Positions 34,308 through 43,345 of a stretch of DNA of 64,000 nt are shown here, one piece after another. The DNA comes from Agrobacterium tumefaciens str. B6 (GTDB taxonomy: Bacteria > Pseudomonadota > Alphaproteobacteria > Rhizobiales > Rhizobiaceae). The translations under genes were made by a program, and so were the position numbers. The DNA lies in NCBI RefSeq assembly GCF_001541315.1, contig NZ_LMVK01000034.1:62001-126000 (forward strand). Reading direction: 5' to 3'. The notes under the pieces are model-generated. The model made no database searches. It was given only the letters and a program-made list of their open reading frames with translations, and was not told the origin of the DNA. Every line of letters starts with the position of its first letter. The first letter of the stretch is position 1.

Positions 34308-35452
34308 CTAAAAGCAGTCCTCGAACAGTTTCCTGGTATTCTCCAGCGTCATCGGCACCGGATTGCCGCCGCAGCTCGGATCCTTGATCGCTTCCGCCGC
34401 CAGCTCATCGATGCGATCAGGCTTGATGCCCATGGCGGTCAGGTTATCAGGCACGCCGAGTTCCTTGCGAAGCTCCAGCACATAGTCATAGAACCCATCG
34501 AAACCGCCGGAAATGCCGAGATAGGCAGCCGCGCGGGCAATCTTGTCTTCGATGGCCGGGCGATTGAAGCACAGCACCGCAGGCATGACAACAGCATTGG
34601 TCATGCCGTGATGGGTGTTGTAGACCGCACCGATCGGATGCGAGAGCGAGTGAATGGCGCCAAGTCCCTTCTGGAAGGCAACCGCCCCCATCGCTGCCGC
34701 CGCCATCATATTGGTGCGTGCTTCGATATCCGTGCCGTCCTTATAGGCGCGCGGCAGAAATTCCTTGACCAGACGCAGGCCTTCAAGCGCAACGCCGGCG
34801 CTCATCGGATGGAAGAACGGCGACGAATAGGCTTCGAGGCAATGGGCAAAGGCGTCCATGCCCGTGCCTGCCGTGATGACCTTCGGCATGCCGACAGTCA
34901 GTTCCGGATCGCAGATGACGACGCCGGGCAAAAGCTTAGGATGGAAGATGATCTTCTTCACATGGGTCTGCGAATTGGTGATGACGCTGGCGCGGCCGAC
35001 TTCCGAACCGGTGCCCGCCGTCGTCGGAACCGCGACGATGGGCGCAATCTTCGAGGCGTCCGCCCGCGTCCACCAGTCACCGATCTCCTCGAAATCCCGG
35101 ACCGGGCGCGTCTGCCCGGCCATGAATGCGATGGTCTTGCCAAGATCGGGGCCGGAACCCCGCCGAAGGCGACGACGCCGTCATGGCCGCCATCGCGATA
35201 GGCTTTTACGCCGGCTTCCATGTTGATTTCGTTGGGGTTCGGATCGACGTCGGCGAAGATCGCCCGGCCGAGCCCAGCCTCTTCCAGTACATCGAGCGCA
35301 TGCGCGGTAATCGCCATATTGGCAAGGCCGCGATCCGTGACGAGAAGCGGCTTCTTGATGCCGAGCGTCTTGCAGGCTTCCGCCAGTTCCTTGATCCGGC
35401 CACGGCCAAGCTTGACGGCGGTGGGATAGCTCCAGTTGGCGACGATATTCAT
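34308..35452 (-). pseudogene. Iron-containing alcohol dehydrogenase, frameshifted
   Basis: Two frames together encode a full Fe-ADH. The first (35452 down to about 35161) gives MNIVANWSYPTAVKLGRGRIKEL to GHDGVVAFGG. The second, after the shift, gives GSGPDLGKTIAFMAG and continues through PTTAGTGSEV, ITAGTGMDAFAHCLEAY, SLSHPIGAVYNTHHG (metal-binding histidines) to the stop. The shift is inside the conserved GGGSGPDxGK nucleotide loop at a run of four C (35158-35161) where five are needed. Restoring one base gives about 382 residues, normal for the family. Either a real loss or a sequencing error. It overlaps the ALDH stop by 4 bases and is last in the operon. Confidence 0.88.
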
Positions 35453-36837
35453 TTCGTGACTTTCTTCAGATGGTAGGATTTCGGTCGGGTCAGGTTCTGG
35501 AAACCGAGAACGGAGAGCGAGCCGCCACGGCCCGTTTCCTTCACACCTGTCCAGCAGAGCGCGGGATCGAGATAATCCGCACGGTTCATGAACACGGTGC
35601 CGGTTTCGATCTCACGGCCGATACGCCCGGCACGCGCTGCATCCTGCGTCCAGAGCGAGGCGGTGAGGCCATATTTGCTGTCATTCATCAGGGCGATGGC
35701 CTCGTCGTCGTTCTTCACCTTCATGATGCCAAGAGCGGGGCCGAAGGTTTCTTCGGTCATGAACTCCATGGAATGATCGACATTGACGAGCACTTGCGGA
35801 GCGACGTAAGCGCTCTCGCCGTCATCGGCAGGGAAAAGCTTGGGATCGACCAAAGCCTTGGCGCCCTTTGAGACGGCATCAGCGATCTGTGCGCGCACCA
35901 CCTTGGCGAAACGCTTGTTGGCCATCGGCCCGAGTGTCGTTTCCTGTTCCAGCGGATTGCCGAGCTTGTAGTTGGACACCCACGCCACGGACTTCTCGAC
36001 GAATGCGTCATAGAGGTTTTCGTTGACGTAGATACGCTCGATGCCGCAGCAGCATTGCCCGGAGTTATAGGTCGCGCCATCCATCAGCGTATCGACGGCA
36101 GCGTCGAGATCAGCATCCTCCATCACATAGCCGGGGTCCTTGCCGCCGAGTTCAAGCCCGAGACCGGTGAAGGTGCCGGCAGCGGCGCGCTCGATGGCCC
36201 GGCCGCCTTCCACCGAACCGGTGAAGTTGACGAAATTGAACAGGCCCTCGGAAATCAGCGCCGAGGTCGTGGCATGATCGAGGAAGACGTTGATGAAGAC
36301 ATCTTCCGGTACACCAGCCTCGACGAAAGCCCGCACCATGCGCTCGCCGACCAGAAGCGTCTGCGCCGCGTGCTTGATAACAACCGTATTGCCGGCCATC
36401 AGGGCGGGCGCGACGGTGTTGATCGCCGTCATGTAGGGGTAGTTCCACGGGGCGATGACGAAGACCACGCCATGCGCCTCACGCTCGATGCGGCGTTCGA
36501 AATTGCCGCTCTCCTCGATGACGAGCGGTGCCAGTGCATCTGCCGCGATGGAAGCGACATAGTTGGAGCGCTCGTTGAAACCCTTGAACTCGCCGCCATA
36601 ACGAACCGGACGGCCCATCATATGCGCCAGTTCCGGCACGACTTCCGCCACCATTTCATTGAGGCGCGCAACACCCTTCAGAACCAGCTGAACGCGGTCC
36701 TCAAGCGGACGTCGCGCCCAGTCCTTTTGCGCCTTGCGCGCTTTCGAAACGGCGGCGCGCGCCGCTTCCAGCGACATCGCCTCCCGTTCGGCATAAACCG
36801 AGCCGTCGATGGGCGAGATATTCTGGATCATGGTCAT
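35449..36837 (-). CDS. Aldehyde dehydrogenase (NAD(P)-dependent)
   Basis: A protein of 462 residues with the ALDH fold. Active-site glutamate: LGLELGGKDPGYV; catalytic cysteine: NSGQCCCGIERIYV (a CCC triplet). Nucleotide site: FVIAPWNYPYMTAINTVAPALMAGNTVVIKHA, described in part. In the operon it is preceded by the GS-like ligase (18 bases away) and followed, with a 4-base overlap, by the Fe-ADH. The shared operon suggests it oxidises the aldehyde made by that ADH from a gamma-glutamylated amino-alcohol, by analogy with PuuC in putrescine breakdown. This role is inferred from context. Confidence 0.88.
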   Translation of the reverse strand: MTMIQNISPIDGSVYAEREAMSLEAARAAVSKARKAQKDWARRPLEDRVQLVLKGVARLNEMVAEVVPELAHMMGRPVRYGGEFKGFNERSNYVASIAADALAPLVIEESGNFERRIEREAHGVVFVIAPWNYPYMTAINTVAPALMAGNTVVIKHAAQTLLVGERMVRAFVEAGVPEDVFINVFLDHATTSALISEGLFNFVNFTGSVEGGRAIERAAAGTFTGLGLELGGKDPGYVMEDADLDAAVDTLMDGATYNSGQCCCGIERIYVNENLYDAFVEKSVAWVSNYKLGNPLEQETTLGPMANKRFAKVVRAQIADAVSKGAKALVDPKLFPADDGESAYVAPQVLVNVDHSMEFMTEETFGPALGIMKVKNDDEAIALMNDSKYGLTASLWTQDAARAGRIGREIETGTVFMNRADYLDPALCWTGVKETGRGGSLSVLGFQNLTRPKSYHLKKVTK

Positions 36838-36855
36838 GATGTTTTCCCGTAATGA

Positions 36856-38223
36856 TTAGGCTCGTTCGAAACCGCGCGCCACTTCCCAGTCGGTCACGCG
36901 GCGGTCGTATTCTTCCTGTTCCCACCGTCCGGCATGGACATAATGGTCGATCACGTCGTCGCCGAAGGCCTTTCGCAGCATTTTCGATCCGTCCAGAAAG
37001 GCGGTGGCGTCACGCAGGGTCTTGGGTATCTCGCGCACGTCCTTGCCGCCATAGGCGTCGCCGACAAAAGCGGGCTCAAGTTCGAGTTTATTTTCGATGC
37101 CGTCAATGCCTGCCGCAAGCAAAGCCGCCATGGCGAGATAGGGATTGAGATCGGAGCCGCCGACGCGGCATTCGATGCGGATGCCCTTGGTGCCTTCGCC
37201 GCAGAGGCGATATCCCGCCGTGCGGTTGTCGAGGCTCCAGATCGCCTTGGTGGGCGCAAACGTGCCAGCCATGAACCGCTTGTAGGAATTGATATAGGGG
37301 GCGAGAAAATAGGTGATCTCGCTGGCATGAGCGAGAAGCCCGGCAACATAATGCCGCATCAGCTCCGACATGCCGTGCTTGGCGTCCTTGTCGAGGAAAG
37401 CAGGCGTCTTGCCGTCGACGCTCCACAGCGACTGATGAATATGCGAGGAACTGCCGGCGGCATTGTAGTTCCACTTCGCAAGGAAGGTCACAGCCTTGCC
37501 CTTCGACCAGGCGATCTCCTTGGTGGCGTTCTTGATGATGGCGTGCCGGTCGGCCATGGTCAGCGCATCGGCGTAACGAACGTTGATTTCCGCCTGGCCG
37601 GCGGATGCCTCACCCTTGGAATTTTCGACCGGAATACCCGCACCCTGCAGGCCCTTGCGCAGCGCCCGCATGACGTCCTCTTCCTTGGTCGTCTGGAAGA
37701 TATGATAGTCTTCATTATAACCGCTGGCGAGGTTCAGCCCCTTGTAGCCGTTGGCACGCGCCGCATCGAAGGTCTGGTCGAACAGGAAGAACTCCAGCTC
37801 GGTCGCCATATAGGCTTTCAGCCCCATGGCCTCCAGCCGCGCCACCTGCTTTTTGAGAAGCGCGCGCGGCGAATGCGGCACTTCCTCATGGGTGTGATGG
37901 TCAAGCACGTCGCACAGCACCAGCGCCGTGCCTTCCAGCCAGGGCACACGCCTCAGCGTCGAAAGATCGGGCTTCAGCACATAATCGCCGTATCCCTTTT
38001 CCCAGCTTGAGGATTTGTAACCGGGAACGGTTTCCATCTCCATGTCGGTGGCAAGCACATAGTTGCAGCTATGGGTTTCCTCAAAGGCGCTTTCGACGAA
38101 GAACTCCGCCTGGAACCGCTTGCCCATCAGACGCCCCTGCATGTCGACAAGGCAGGCCAGAACCGTGTCGATGCGCCCCTCGGCGACATCCATTTTAAGC
38201 GCGTCGAATGTGTAGCTCGTCAT
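36856..38223 (-). CDS. Glutamine-synthetase-family gamma-glutamyl ligase
   Basis: A protein of 455 residues of the GS superfamily. It has ATELEFFLFDQTF and GQAEINVRY (metal-binding glutamates), GSSSHIHQSLW (His of the ammonia/ATP site), and NRTAGYRLCGEGTKGIRIECRVGGSDLNPYLAMAA (described in part) at the end. These correspond to PuuA-like gamma-glutamyl-polyamine or -ethanolamide ligases rather than to GlnA, which has the longer GxxxNGSGMH pattern and an adenylylation tyrosine. Between an ethanolamine-type permease and ALDH/ADH genes, it probably glutamylates an imported amine. Confidence 0.85.
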   Translation of the reverse strand: MTSYTFDALKMDVAEGRIDTVLACLVDMQGRLMGKRFQAEFFVESAFEETHSCNYVLATDMEMETVPGYKSSSWEKGYGDYVLKPDLSTLRRVPWLEGTALVLCDVLDHHTHEEVPHSPRALLKKQVARLEAMGLKAYMATELEFFLFDQTFDAARANGYKGLNLASGYNEDYHIFQTTKEEDVMRALRKGLQGAGIPVENSKGEASAGQAEINVRYADALTMADRHAIIKNATKEIAWSKGKAVTFLAKWNYNAAGSSSHIHQSLWSVDGKTPAFLDKDAKHGMSELMRHYVAGLLAHASEITYFLAPYINSYKRFMAGTFAPTKAIWSLDNRTAGYRLCGEGTKGIRIECRVGGSDLNPYLAMAALLAAGIDGIENKLELEPAFVGDAYGGKDVREIPKTLRDATAFLDGSKMLRKAFGDDVIDHYVHAGRWEQEEYDRRVTDWEVARGFERA

Positions 38224-38252
38224 TTTTGTCCGTTCCCTTTTATTGTGGCGAC

Positions 38253-38277
38253 CGGGCGGCCGGGATGCGGCCGCCCG
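38253..38277. other. GC-rich intercistronic hairpin
   Basis: CGGGCGGCC and GGCCGCCCG form a strong stem in the 66-base gap between the permease stop and the ligase start. No T-run follows on the minus strand, so it may pause or stabilise mRNA rather than terminate. Confidence 0.5.
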
Positions 38278-38289
38278 TTTGTTTGTGCA

Positions 38290-39804
38290 TCAGGCCTTTG
38301 CAGCCGCTGCGGTAACCGCAGCCTGCTTGTGCTCCATCGCGAATTCCTCTTCCGGCGACAGGATGAGGCGATGGCGTCCGACAAAGGCAAAATAGGCGAT
38401 CGCCACGGCAAACCAGACGGCGACCCAGAGCACGCCCTTGGTGAAGTTTGGATCTTGGATCTGGTAAAGCAGCGTGACGATGGCGATGATAACAGTCAGC
38501 ACCGCGCCCGGAATGCCGAAGGGCGAGCGGAACGGCCGCTCGATATGCGGCAGGTTCTTCCGCAGCAGAATGAAGGAAATCGCCTGCATGATGTAGGAGA
38601 ACATGGCGCCGAACACTGCCATGTTCAAAAGCACGCTGCCGATGATGCTGCCGCCCTGTTCCGCACCCAGCGAGAACCAGATGACAAGCATGACAGCGAG
38701 GCCGACAATCGCGCCGGAGATATTGGCGACATAGGGTGTGCGGTATTTCGAGTGGGTGATCGACAGCACGGTCGGGAAATAACCCGCACGCGACAGCGAA
38801 TAGATCTGCCGGCCCTGCGCATAAAGGATCGTATGGAAGCTGGCGATCAGGCCGGTCAAGGCAACAAGACCCAGCACCACCACGCCGCCATCGCCGTAGA
38901 TCGCCTTGAAGCCATCAAGCAGCGGCTCGAGCGAGGAGCTGAGATGGAAGGCGCCAACGCCCGGCAGGGATGGGTTGAGCAGCACGATCATGAAGGCCGA
39001 GACCATCAGCGTCACCATGCCGAGAATGATGCCCTTGGGCATGTCTCGTTTGGGATCGACTGATTCTTCAGCCGCCAGCGGCAGCTGCTCGATGGCGAGG
39101 AACAGCCAGACCGCGAAAGGCAGCGTGGCGAGAACGCCCGAGAAACCGAAGGGGAAGAAGGAACCGCCACCTTCCGGCAGCTCCACCGCCTTGCCATCAG
39201 GTCCGACACCGATATTGAGCGCGAAACGCGAAAAATCGATATTGGGAATGGCGCTGATCCAGAAGAACACCAGAACGGCGAGCGAAATCAGTGTGATAAC
39301 AAGTGTGACCTTGAAGGAAAGCTCAAGTCCGAAGACATTGAGCGCAAGAAAGATCAGATAGAACGCTATCCACACGAAGGGTGAATAGGCCGGATCAAGG
39401 CCGAGAATGGAGTTCACATAGGCCGTGATGAAGGTGACGACGACCGCCGGCGTCAGCACATATTCGACATTCTCGCAAAGTCCGGTGATGAACCCGCCCC
39501 ATGGACCCATGGCCGTGCGGGCAAAGGAATAGGCCGCACCCGTATGCGGCAAGGCCGGGCTCATTTCCGCGATCGAAAATGTCAGCCCGAGATACATGAT
39601 GGCGATGATGATGCCCGCCACCAGCATGCCGCCCCAGCCGCCGGTGGAAAAGCCGAAATTCCATCCGGAAAAATGCCCGGATATGACCGCGCCGACGCCG
39701 AGTGACCACAGCGACCACACGCCCGCATAACGGGATAGTCCGCGTTTTTCGAAATAGGATGCATCAGCCTTCTTGTAGCTGACGCCTGATGATGAACTGT
39801 CCAT
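38290..39804 (-). CDS. APC-superfamily amino acid/amine permease, ethanolamine-type
   Basis: A 504-residue transporter with about 12 membrane helices. The N-terminal half reads LGVGAVISGHFSGWNFGFSTGGWGGMLVAG, followed by IAEMSPALPHTGAAYSFARTAMGPWGGFITG (described in part), as in ethanolamine permeases (EutP/Eat family). A charged C-terminus follows the last helix. It is the second gene of the five-gene operon, 212 bases downstream of the amidohydrolase gene. Ethanolamine or a similar small amine or amino acid is the likely substrate. The assignment is by similarity to the family's first helices. Confidence 0.83.
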   Translation of the reverse strand: MDSSSSGVSYKKADASYFEKRGLSRYAGVWSLWSLGVGAVISGHFSGWNFGFSTGGWGGMLVAGIIIAIMYLGLTFSIAEMSPALPHTGAAYSFARTAMGPWGGFITGLCENVEYVLTPAVVVTFITAYVNSILGLDPAYSPFVWIAFYLIFLALNVFGLELSFKVTLVITLISLAVLVFFWISAIPNIDFSRFALNIGVGPDGKAVELPEGGGSFFPFGFSGVLATLPFAVWLFLAIEQLPLAAEESVDPKRDMPKGIILGMVTLMVSAFMIVLLNPSLPGVGAFHLSSSLEPLLDGFKAIYGDGGVVVLGLVALTGLIASFHTILYAQGRQIYSLSRAGYFPTVLSITHSKYRTPYVANISGAIVGLAVMLVIWFSLGAEQGGSIIGSVLLNMAVFGAMFSYIMQAISFILLRKNLPHIERPFRSPFGIPGAVLTVIIAIVTLLYQIQDPNFTKGVLWVAVWFAVAIAYFAFVGRHRLILSPEEEFAMEHKQAAVTAAAAKA

Positions 39805-40017
39805 GCCCTTCTCTCCTGATAAGAAAAAAACAAGCCAGTCAGCCGTTATTGGCCGATTGTGCCCCAGTTTCCGGCTTCACGCGGGTGCTTCCCTCGCTCT
39901 GCCGCACGCACTTGCTGTTCCCTTGCCGCTTCGCGCCTTTCCGGCTTTATTGAATGGCGGCAGTCTCGTCTCAATGGCCGGCCCCGGTGCTTTCACCATC
40001 GGCCAGCCCTTGCTCCC

Positions 40018-40791
40018 TCACCCGTCAATCGATGAGAGCGCCTTCTCCATGAGCTCATGGAGAAAACCGGCAATGGCCGCCTGATCTCCTTCATTGGCGA
40101 TGAGATCGTTGCGGATTTCGATCATGACGTTCAAAAGCCCGTCCGGCAGCGCATGCAGCCGTAGCGTATGCGTCACACCGTCTTCCGGGCCATAAGGATC
40201 ATTGCGATTGACCCTGAGCGAAGATCCTTCGGCGCCCGCCAGCATCGCATCCGCCAGGCGGCTGTCGCTATCGTGCAGGATGCCGATCTCAACCTCGCGG
40301 AACCGGCCGTGATAAACGGGCGTGAAACTGTGAATGGTTACCACAACCGCCTTGCGGCCATCCGCCTGCCGCTTAGCGATGATCTCGCTCACCCGATCAT
40401 GAAACGGCACATAAAGCGCTGAGGTGCGGGCGAACCGCTCCGCTTCGCTGAGCTCGAAATTGCCGGGAATATCGTAAATCTCGCTTTTCACCGGCATGGC
40501 GGAAGGCGATTCGGGCGGCCGGTTACAATCATAAACGAGACGCGAAAACCGCTGGTAGACGAGCGTGGCGTCAAATTTTTCAGAAAGCAGCCGGGCAGCG
40601 GCGAGAGCGCCCGGATCCCAGGCCGCATGGCTCGAAAGCACCCCCGGCGAAAGCCCCAACGTGCCGTATTTCTGCGGGATGGTGGCGGAGGCATGCTCGC
40701 AGACGAGAAGGACATCGCCTTTCGCCGCCGCATTCTCAACGCCGACGGCCTGCCCTTCCGCTTCTGTGAAAAACCGTGAACGCACCGTCAT
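40018..40791 (-). CDS. N-formylglutamate amidohydrolase-family protein
   Basis: A 257-residue protein (start MTVRSRFF). It has VCEHASATIP (metal site), VYDCNRPP, and VVTIHSFTPVYHG, blocks shared with N-formylglutamate amidohydrolases (HutG-type). The C-terminus contains NVMIEIRNDLI. It is the first gene of the operon and divergent from an RpiR regulator 176 bases away. In this setting it could hydrolyse a gamma-glutamyl or N-acyl-glutamate intermediate, returning glutamate. No hut genes are nearby, so a histidine pathway role is unlikely. Confidence 0.82.
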   Translation of the reverse strand: MTVRSRFFTEAEGQAVGVENAAAKGDVLLVCEHASATIPQKYGTLGLSPGVLSSHAAWDPGALAAARLLSEKFDATLVYQRFSRLVYDCNRPPESPSAMPVKSEIYDIPGNFELSEAERFARTSALYVPFHDRVSEIIAKRQADGRKAVVVTIHSFTPVYHGRFREVEIGILHDSDSRLADAMLAGAEGSSLRVNRNDPYGPEDGVTHTLRLHALPDGLLNVMIEIRNDLIANEGDQAAIAGFLHELMEKALSSIDG

Positions 40792-40863
40792 GCACGAACC
40801 CCACCCGGAAACCCCGTGTTCCGCCAATGACGAAAAGAATTCTTCACATTATTGCGAGTGTCA

Positions 40864-40900
40864 AATGGAATTTTGAAATTTTCTCTTCATTTTCCCCATT
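40864..40900. promoter_or_regulatory. Candidate RpiR operator in the divergent promoter
   Basis: An AT-rich imperfect dyad, GGAATTTTGAAA...TCTTCATTTTCC, lies midway between the divergent amidohydrolase and RpiR starts in an otherwise GC-rich gap. RpiR regulators often bind AT-rich dyads in this position. The match is by position and symmetry only. Confidence 0.35.
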
Positions 40901-40967
40901 GACTCGATAGCTGGCACAGATGTTTATTTTAGCCATGCACCGGCAGAAGACCGGAAAGGGGAAAAAT

Positions 40968-41846
40968 TTGCGCAGCACGACGGCGACCGTGTCGGATGTC
41001 ATCCATGCCCATTACGGCGCGCTGACCCGTTCGGAAAAACAGCTGGCGGAAAGCCTGCTCGGCAACTACCCCGTCTCCGGCCTCGGCAGCATCACCACGA
41101 TCGCGGAAAATGCCGGCGTTTCGACGCCAACGGTGGCGCGCATGGTGCAGAAACTCGGTTATAAGGGCTATCCGGAATTTCAGGCGCATCTGCATCAGGA
41201 ACTGGAAGCAACGATCTCCGGACCCGTCGCCAAACACGACCGCTGGGCCACCAATGCGCCCGGCCTGCACATTCTCAACCGCTTCGCCGACGCCATTACC
41301 GGCAATCTGCGCGATACGCTGAGCGATCTCGACACCGCCGTCTTCGACAATGCCGCCGCGCTGCTTTCCGACCGCAAGCGCAGCATCTATTTCGTGGGTG
41401 GGCGCATCACCGGCGCGATTGCCGAATATTTCTTCACCCATATGCAGGTGATCCGCCCGAAGACGACGCTGATGTCGTCCAATTCCAGCGCCTGGCCGCA
41501 ATATATGCTGAATATGAGCGCCGGCGACGTGCTCGTCATATTCGACATCCGACGCTACGAGCACGACATGACGACGCTCGCCGAGGTGGCCAAGGCCAAC
41601 GGCGTGCAGATCATCCTCTTCACCGATCAATGGACATCGCCGGTGGCGCGCCATGCGCTGCACATTTTCCGCGTCAGGATCGAGGCTCCCTCGGCATGGG
41701 ATTCCTCCGTTGTCACCCTGTTCGTGGTCGAAGCCCTGATCGAGGCGGTGCAGAGCGGCACCTGGGATGAAACCAAGGAACGCATGAACGCGCTGGAAGG
41801 CCTGTTTGAACAGACACGGCTGTTCCGCAGGCCGGAAAGAACATGA
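40968..41846 (+). CDS. MurR/RpiR-family transcriptional regulator
   Basis: A 292-residue regulator. An N-terminal RpiR HTH (about 1-80) contains LGSITTIAENAGVSTPTVARMVQKLGYKGYPEF, described in part. A C-terminal SIS-type ligand domain (about 120-260) has SIYFVGGRITGAIAEYF and LVIFDIRRYEHDM. The TTG at 40968 is chosen since GGGGAAAA precedes it; an ATG at 40935 in the same frame is an alternative. It is divergent from the amidohydrolase operon and probably controls it. It may sense a phosphorylated or amino metabolite. Confidence 0.85.
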   Translation: MRSTTATVSDVIHAHYGALTRSEKQLAESLLGNYPVSGLGSITTIAENAGVSTPTVARMVQKLGYKGYPEFQAHLHQELEATISGPVAKHDRWATNAPGLHILNRFADAITGNLRDTLSDLDTAVFDNAAALLSDRKRSIYFVGGRITGAIAEYFFTHMQVIRPKTTLMSSNSSAWPQYMLNMSAGDVLVIFDIRRYEHDMTTLAEVAKANGVQIILFTDQWTSPVARHALHIFRVRIEAPSAWDSSVVTLFVVEALIEAVQSGTWDETKERMNALEGLFEQTRLFRRPERT

Positions 41847-42136
41847 ATTTGCATAGCCGGCATACGACTTGACGCGGATGCCGCACGCTGATTGGATACC
41901 TGTCATCGCCACCAGCACGATAAAACAGGGGAAAACACCAAGCTGGGGAACGCATCTGGTCTAACGGACGACAACGGGCAACTCCCGCAATTACAGGCAT
42001 ACAATCCTGATAATGGCGGAAAACGAGTGTAAAGTGGCGGAATCCGGATAAATAATTTGTAATCTGGCCGTCACATTAGCTTCATCGAGAATCCGTATCA
42101 GCGTCCGCAATATGAGAACACGAAGAGGAGAAAAAA

Positions 42137-43243
42137 GTGATCTCTCCCTGCCGCCGACTGCTTGCTACGACCACCGCGCTGGTCATTGCCTCCACCGCGA
42201 TTGCCGCCGCTGAACCGAGCGCCGAACTGATCGCCGCCGCCAAGAAGGAAGGCATGTTGACCACCGTCGCGCTGCCGCACGACTGGTGTGGTTACGGCGA
42301 CGTGATTGCCGCTTTCAAGGCAAAATACCCGGAAATCACCGTCAACGAGCTGAATCCCGACGCCGGCTCCGCCGATGAAGTCGAAGCCATCAAGGCGAAC
42401 AAGGACAACAAGGGCCCGCAGGCTCCTGACGTCGTTGACGTCGGTCTCGCCTTCGGCCCGCAGATGAAGGCCGAAGGCCTGCTGCAGCCTTACAAGGTCT
42501 CCACCTGGGACGAAATTCCTGACAATGTGAAGGATCCGGAAGGTTACTGGTACGGCGACTATTACGGCGTCATGTCGATGTTCGTGAACAAGGACCTCGT
42601 CAAGAACACGCCGAAGGACTGGGCCGACCTGCAGAAGCCGGAATATTCCGGTCAGGTAGCGCTTGCCGGCGATCCGCGCGCCTCCAACCAGGCGATCCTC
42701 GGCGTTCTCGCCGCCGGTCTTTCCACCGGTGCGAAGTCCGGCAAGGAAGCCGGTGAAGCCGGCCTGAAGTATTTCGCCGACCTCAACAAGGCGGGCAACT
42801 TCCTTCCGGTCATCGGCAAGGCCGGCACGCTGGCCCAGGGTGCGACCCCGATCATCATCGCCTGGGACTATAACGCCCTTTCCTGGAAGAAGACGCTGAA
42901 CGACAACCCGCCGACGGAAGTTGTCGTTCCTGAGAAGGGCGTTCTCGCCGGCGTGTACGTTCAGGGCATTTCCGCCTACGCACCGCATCCGAACGCTGCA
43001 AAGCTCTGGATGGAGCATCTCTACTCCGACGACGGTCAGCTTGGCTGGCTGAAGGGCTATTGCCACCCGATCCGCTTCAACGCCATGGTCAAGGCCGGCA
43101 AGGTTCCGCAGGAACTGATCGACAGCCTGCCGCCGGCAGCAGCCTATGAAAAGGCGATCTTCCCGACGCTCGAGGAAGTGGACGCCAACAAGGCTGCCGT
43201 CACAGGCGGCTGGGACAAAGTCGTCGGCGCGAACGTGAAGTAA
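42137..43243 (+). CDS. ABC transporter periplasmic binding protein (SBP_bac_6-like)
   Basis: A 368-residue secreted protein starting at GTG 42137 after AGAGGAG. The signal peptide ends near IAAAEPS (residue 24). The mature protein begins LIAAAKKEGMLTTVALPHDWCGYGDVIAAF and has YGVMSMFVNKDLVKNTPKDWADLQKPEY (described in part), typical of the iron/spermidine/2-aminoethylphosphonate cluster of binding proteins. No tyrosine cluster for ferric iron is obvious. It is first in a permease-permease-ATPase cluster, with an intercistronic terminator-like hairpin after it that should raise its relative level. Confidence 0.86.
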   Translation: MISPCRRLLATTTALVIASTAIAAAEPSAELIAAAKKEGMLTTVALPHDWCGYGDVIAAFKAKYPEITVNELNPDAGSADEVEAIKANKDNKGPQAPDVVDVGLAFGPQMKAEGLLQPYKVSTWDEIPDNVKDPEGYWYGDYYGVMSMFVNKDLVKNTPKDWADLQKPEYSGQVALAGDPRASNQAILGVLAAGLSTGAKSGKEAGEAGLKYFADLNKAGNFLPVIGKAGTLAQGATPIIIAWDYNALSWKKTLNDNPPTEVVVPEKGVLAGVYVQGISAYAPHPNAAKLWMEHLYSDDGQLGWLKGYCHPIRFNAMVKAGKVPQELIDSLPPAAAYEKAIFPTLEEVDANKAAVTGGWDKVVGANVK

Positions 43244-43250
43244 ACTGTTG

Positions 43251-43291
43251 AAAAAGCACCCCGGCCGATCAAAGCCGGGGTGCTTCTTTTA
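43251..43291 (+). terminator. Intercistronic intrinsic hairpin after the binding-protein gene
   Basis: AAAAAGCACCCCGGC pairs with GCCGGGGTGCTTCTTTT in a strong stem with a T-rich tail, eight bases after the binding-protein stop. It probably attenuates transcription into the permeases. Confidence 0.8.
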
Positions 43292-43345
43292 TAATGAATA
43301 CCTTAATAGACAGACCGTTTTGAAAGCGGCGTTTGGGGACAAGGC

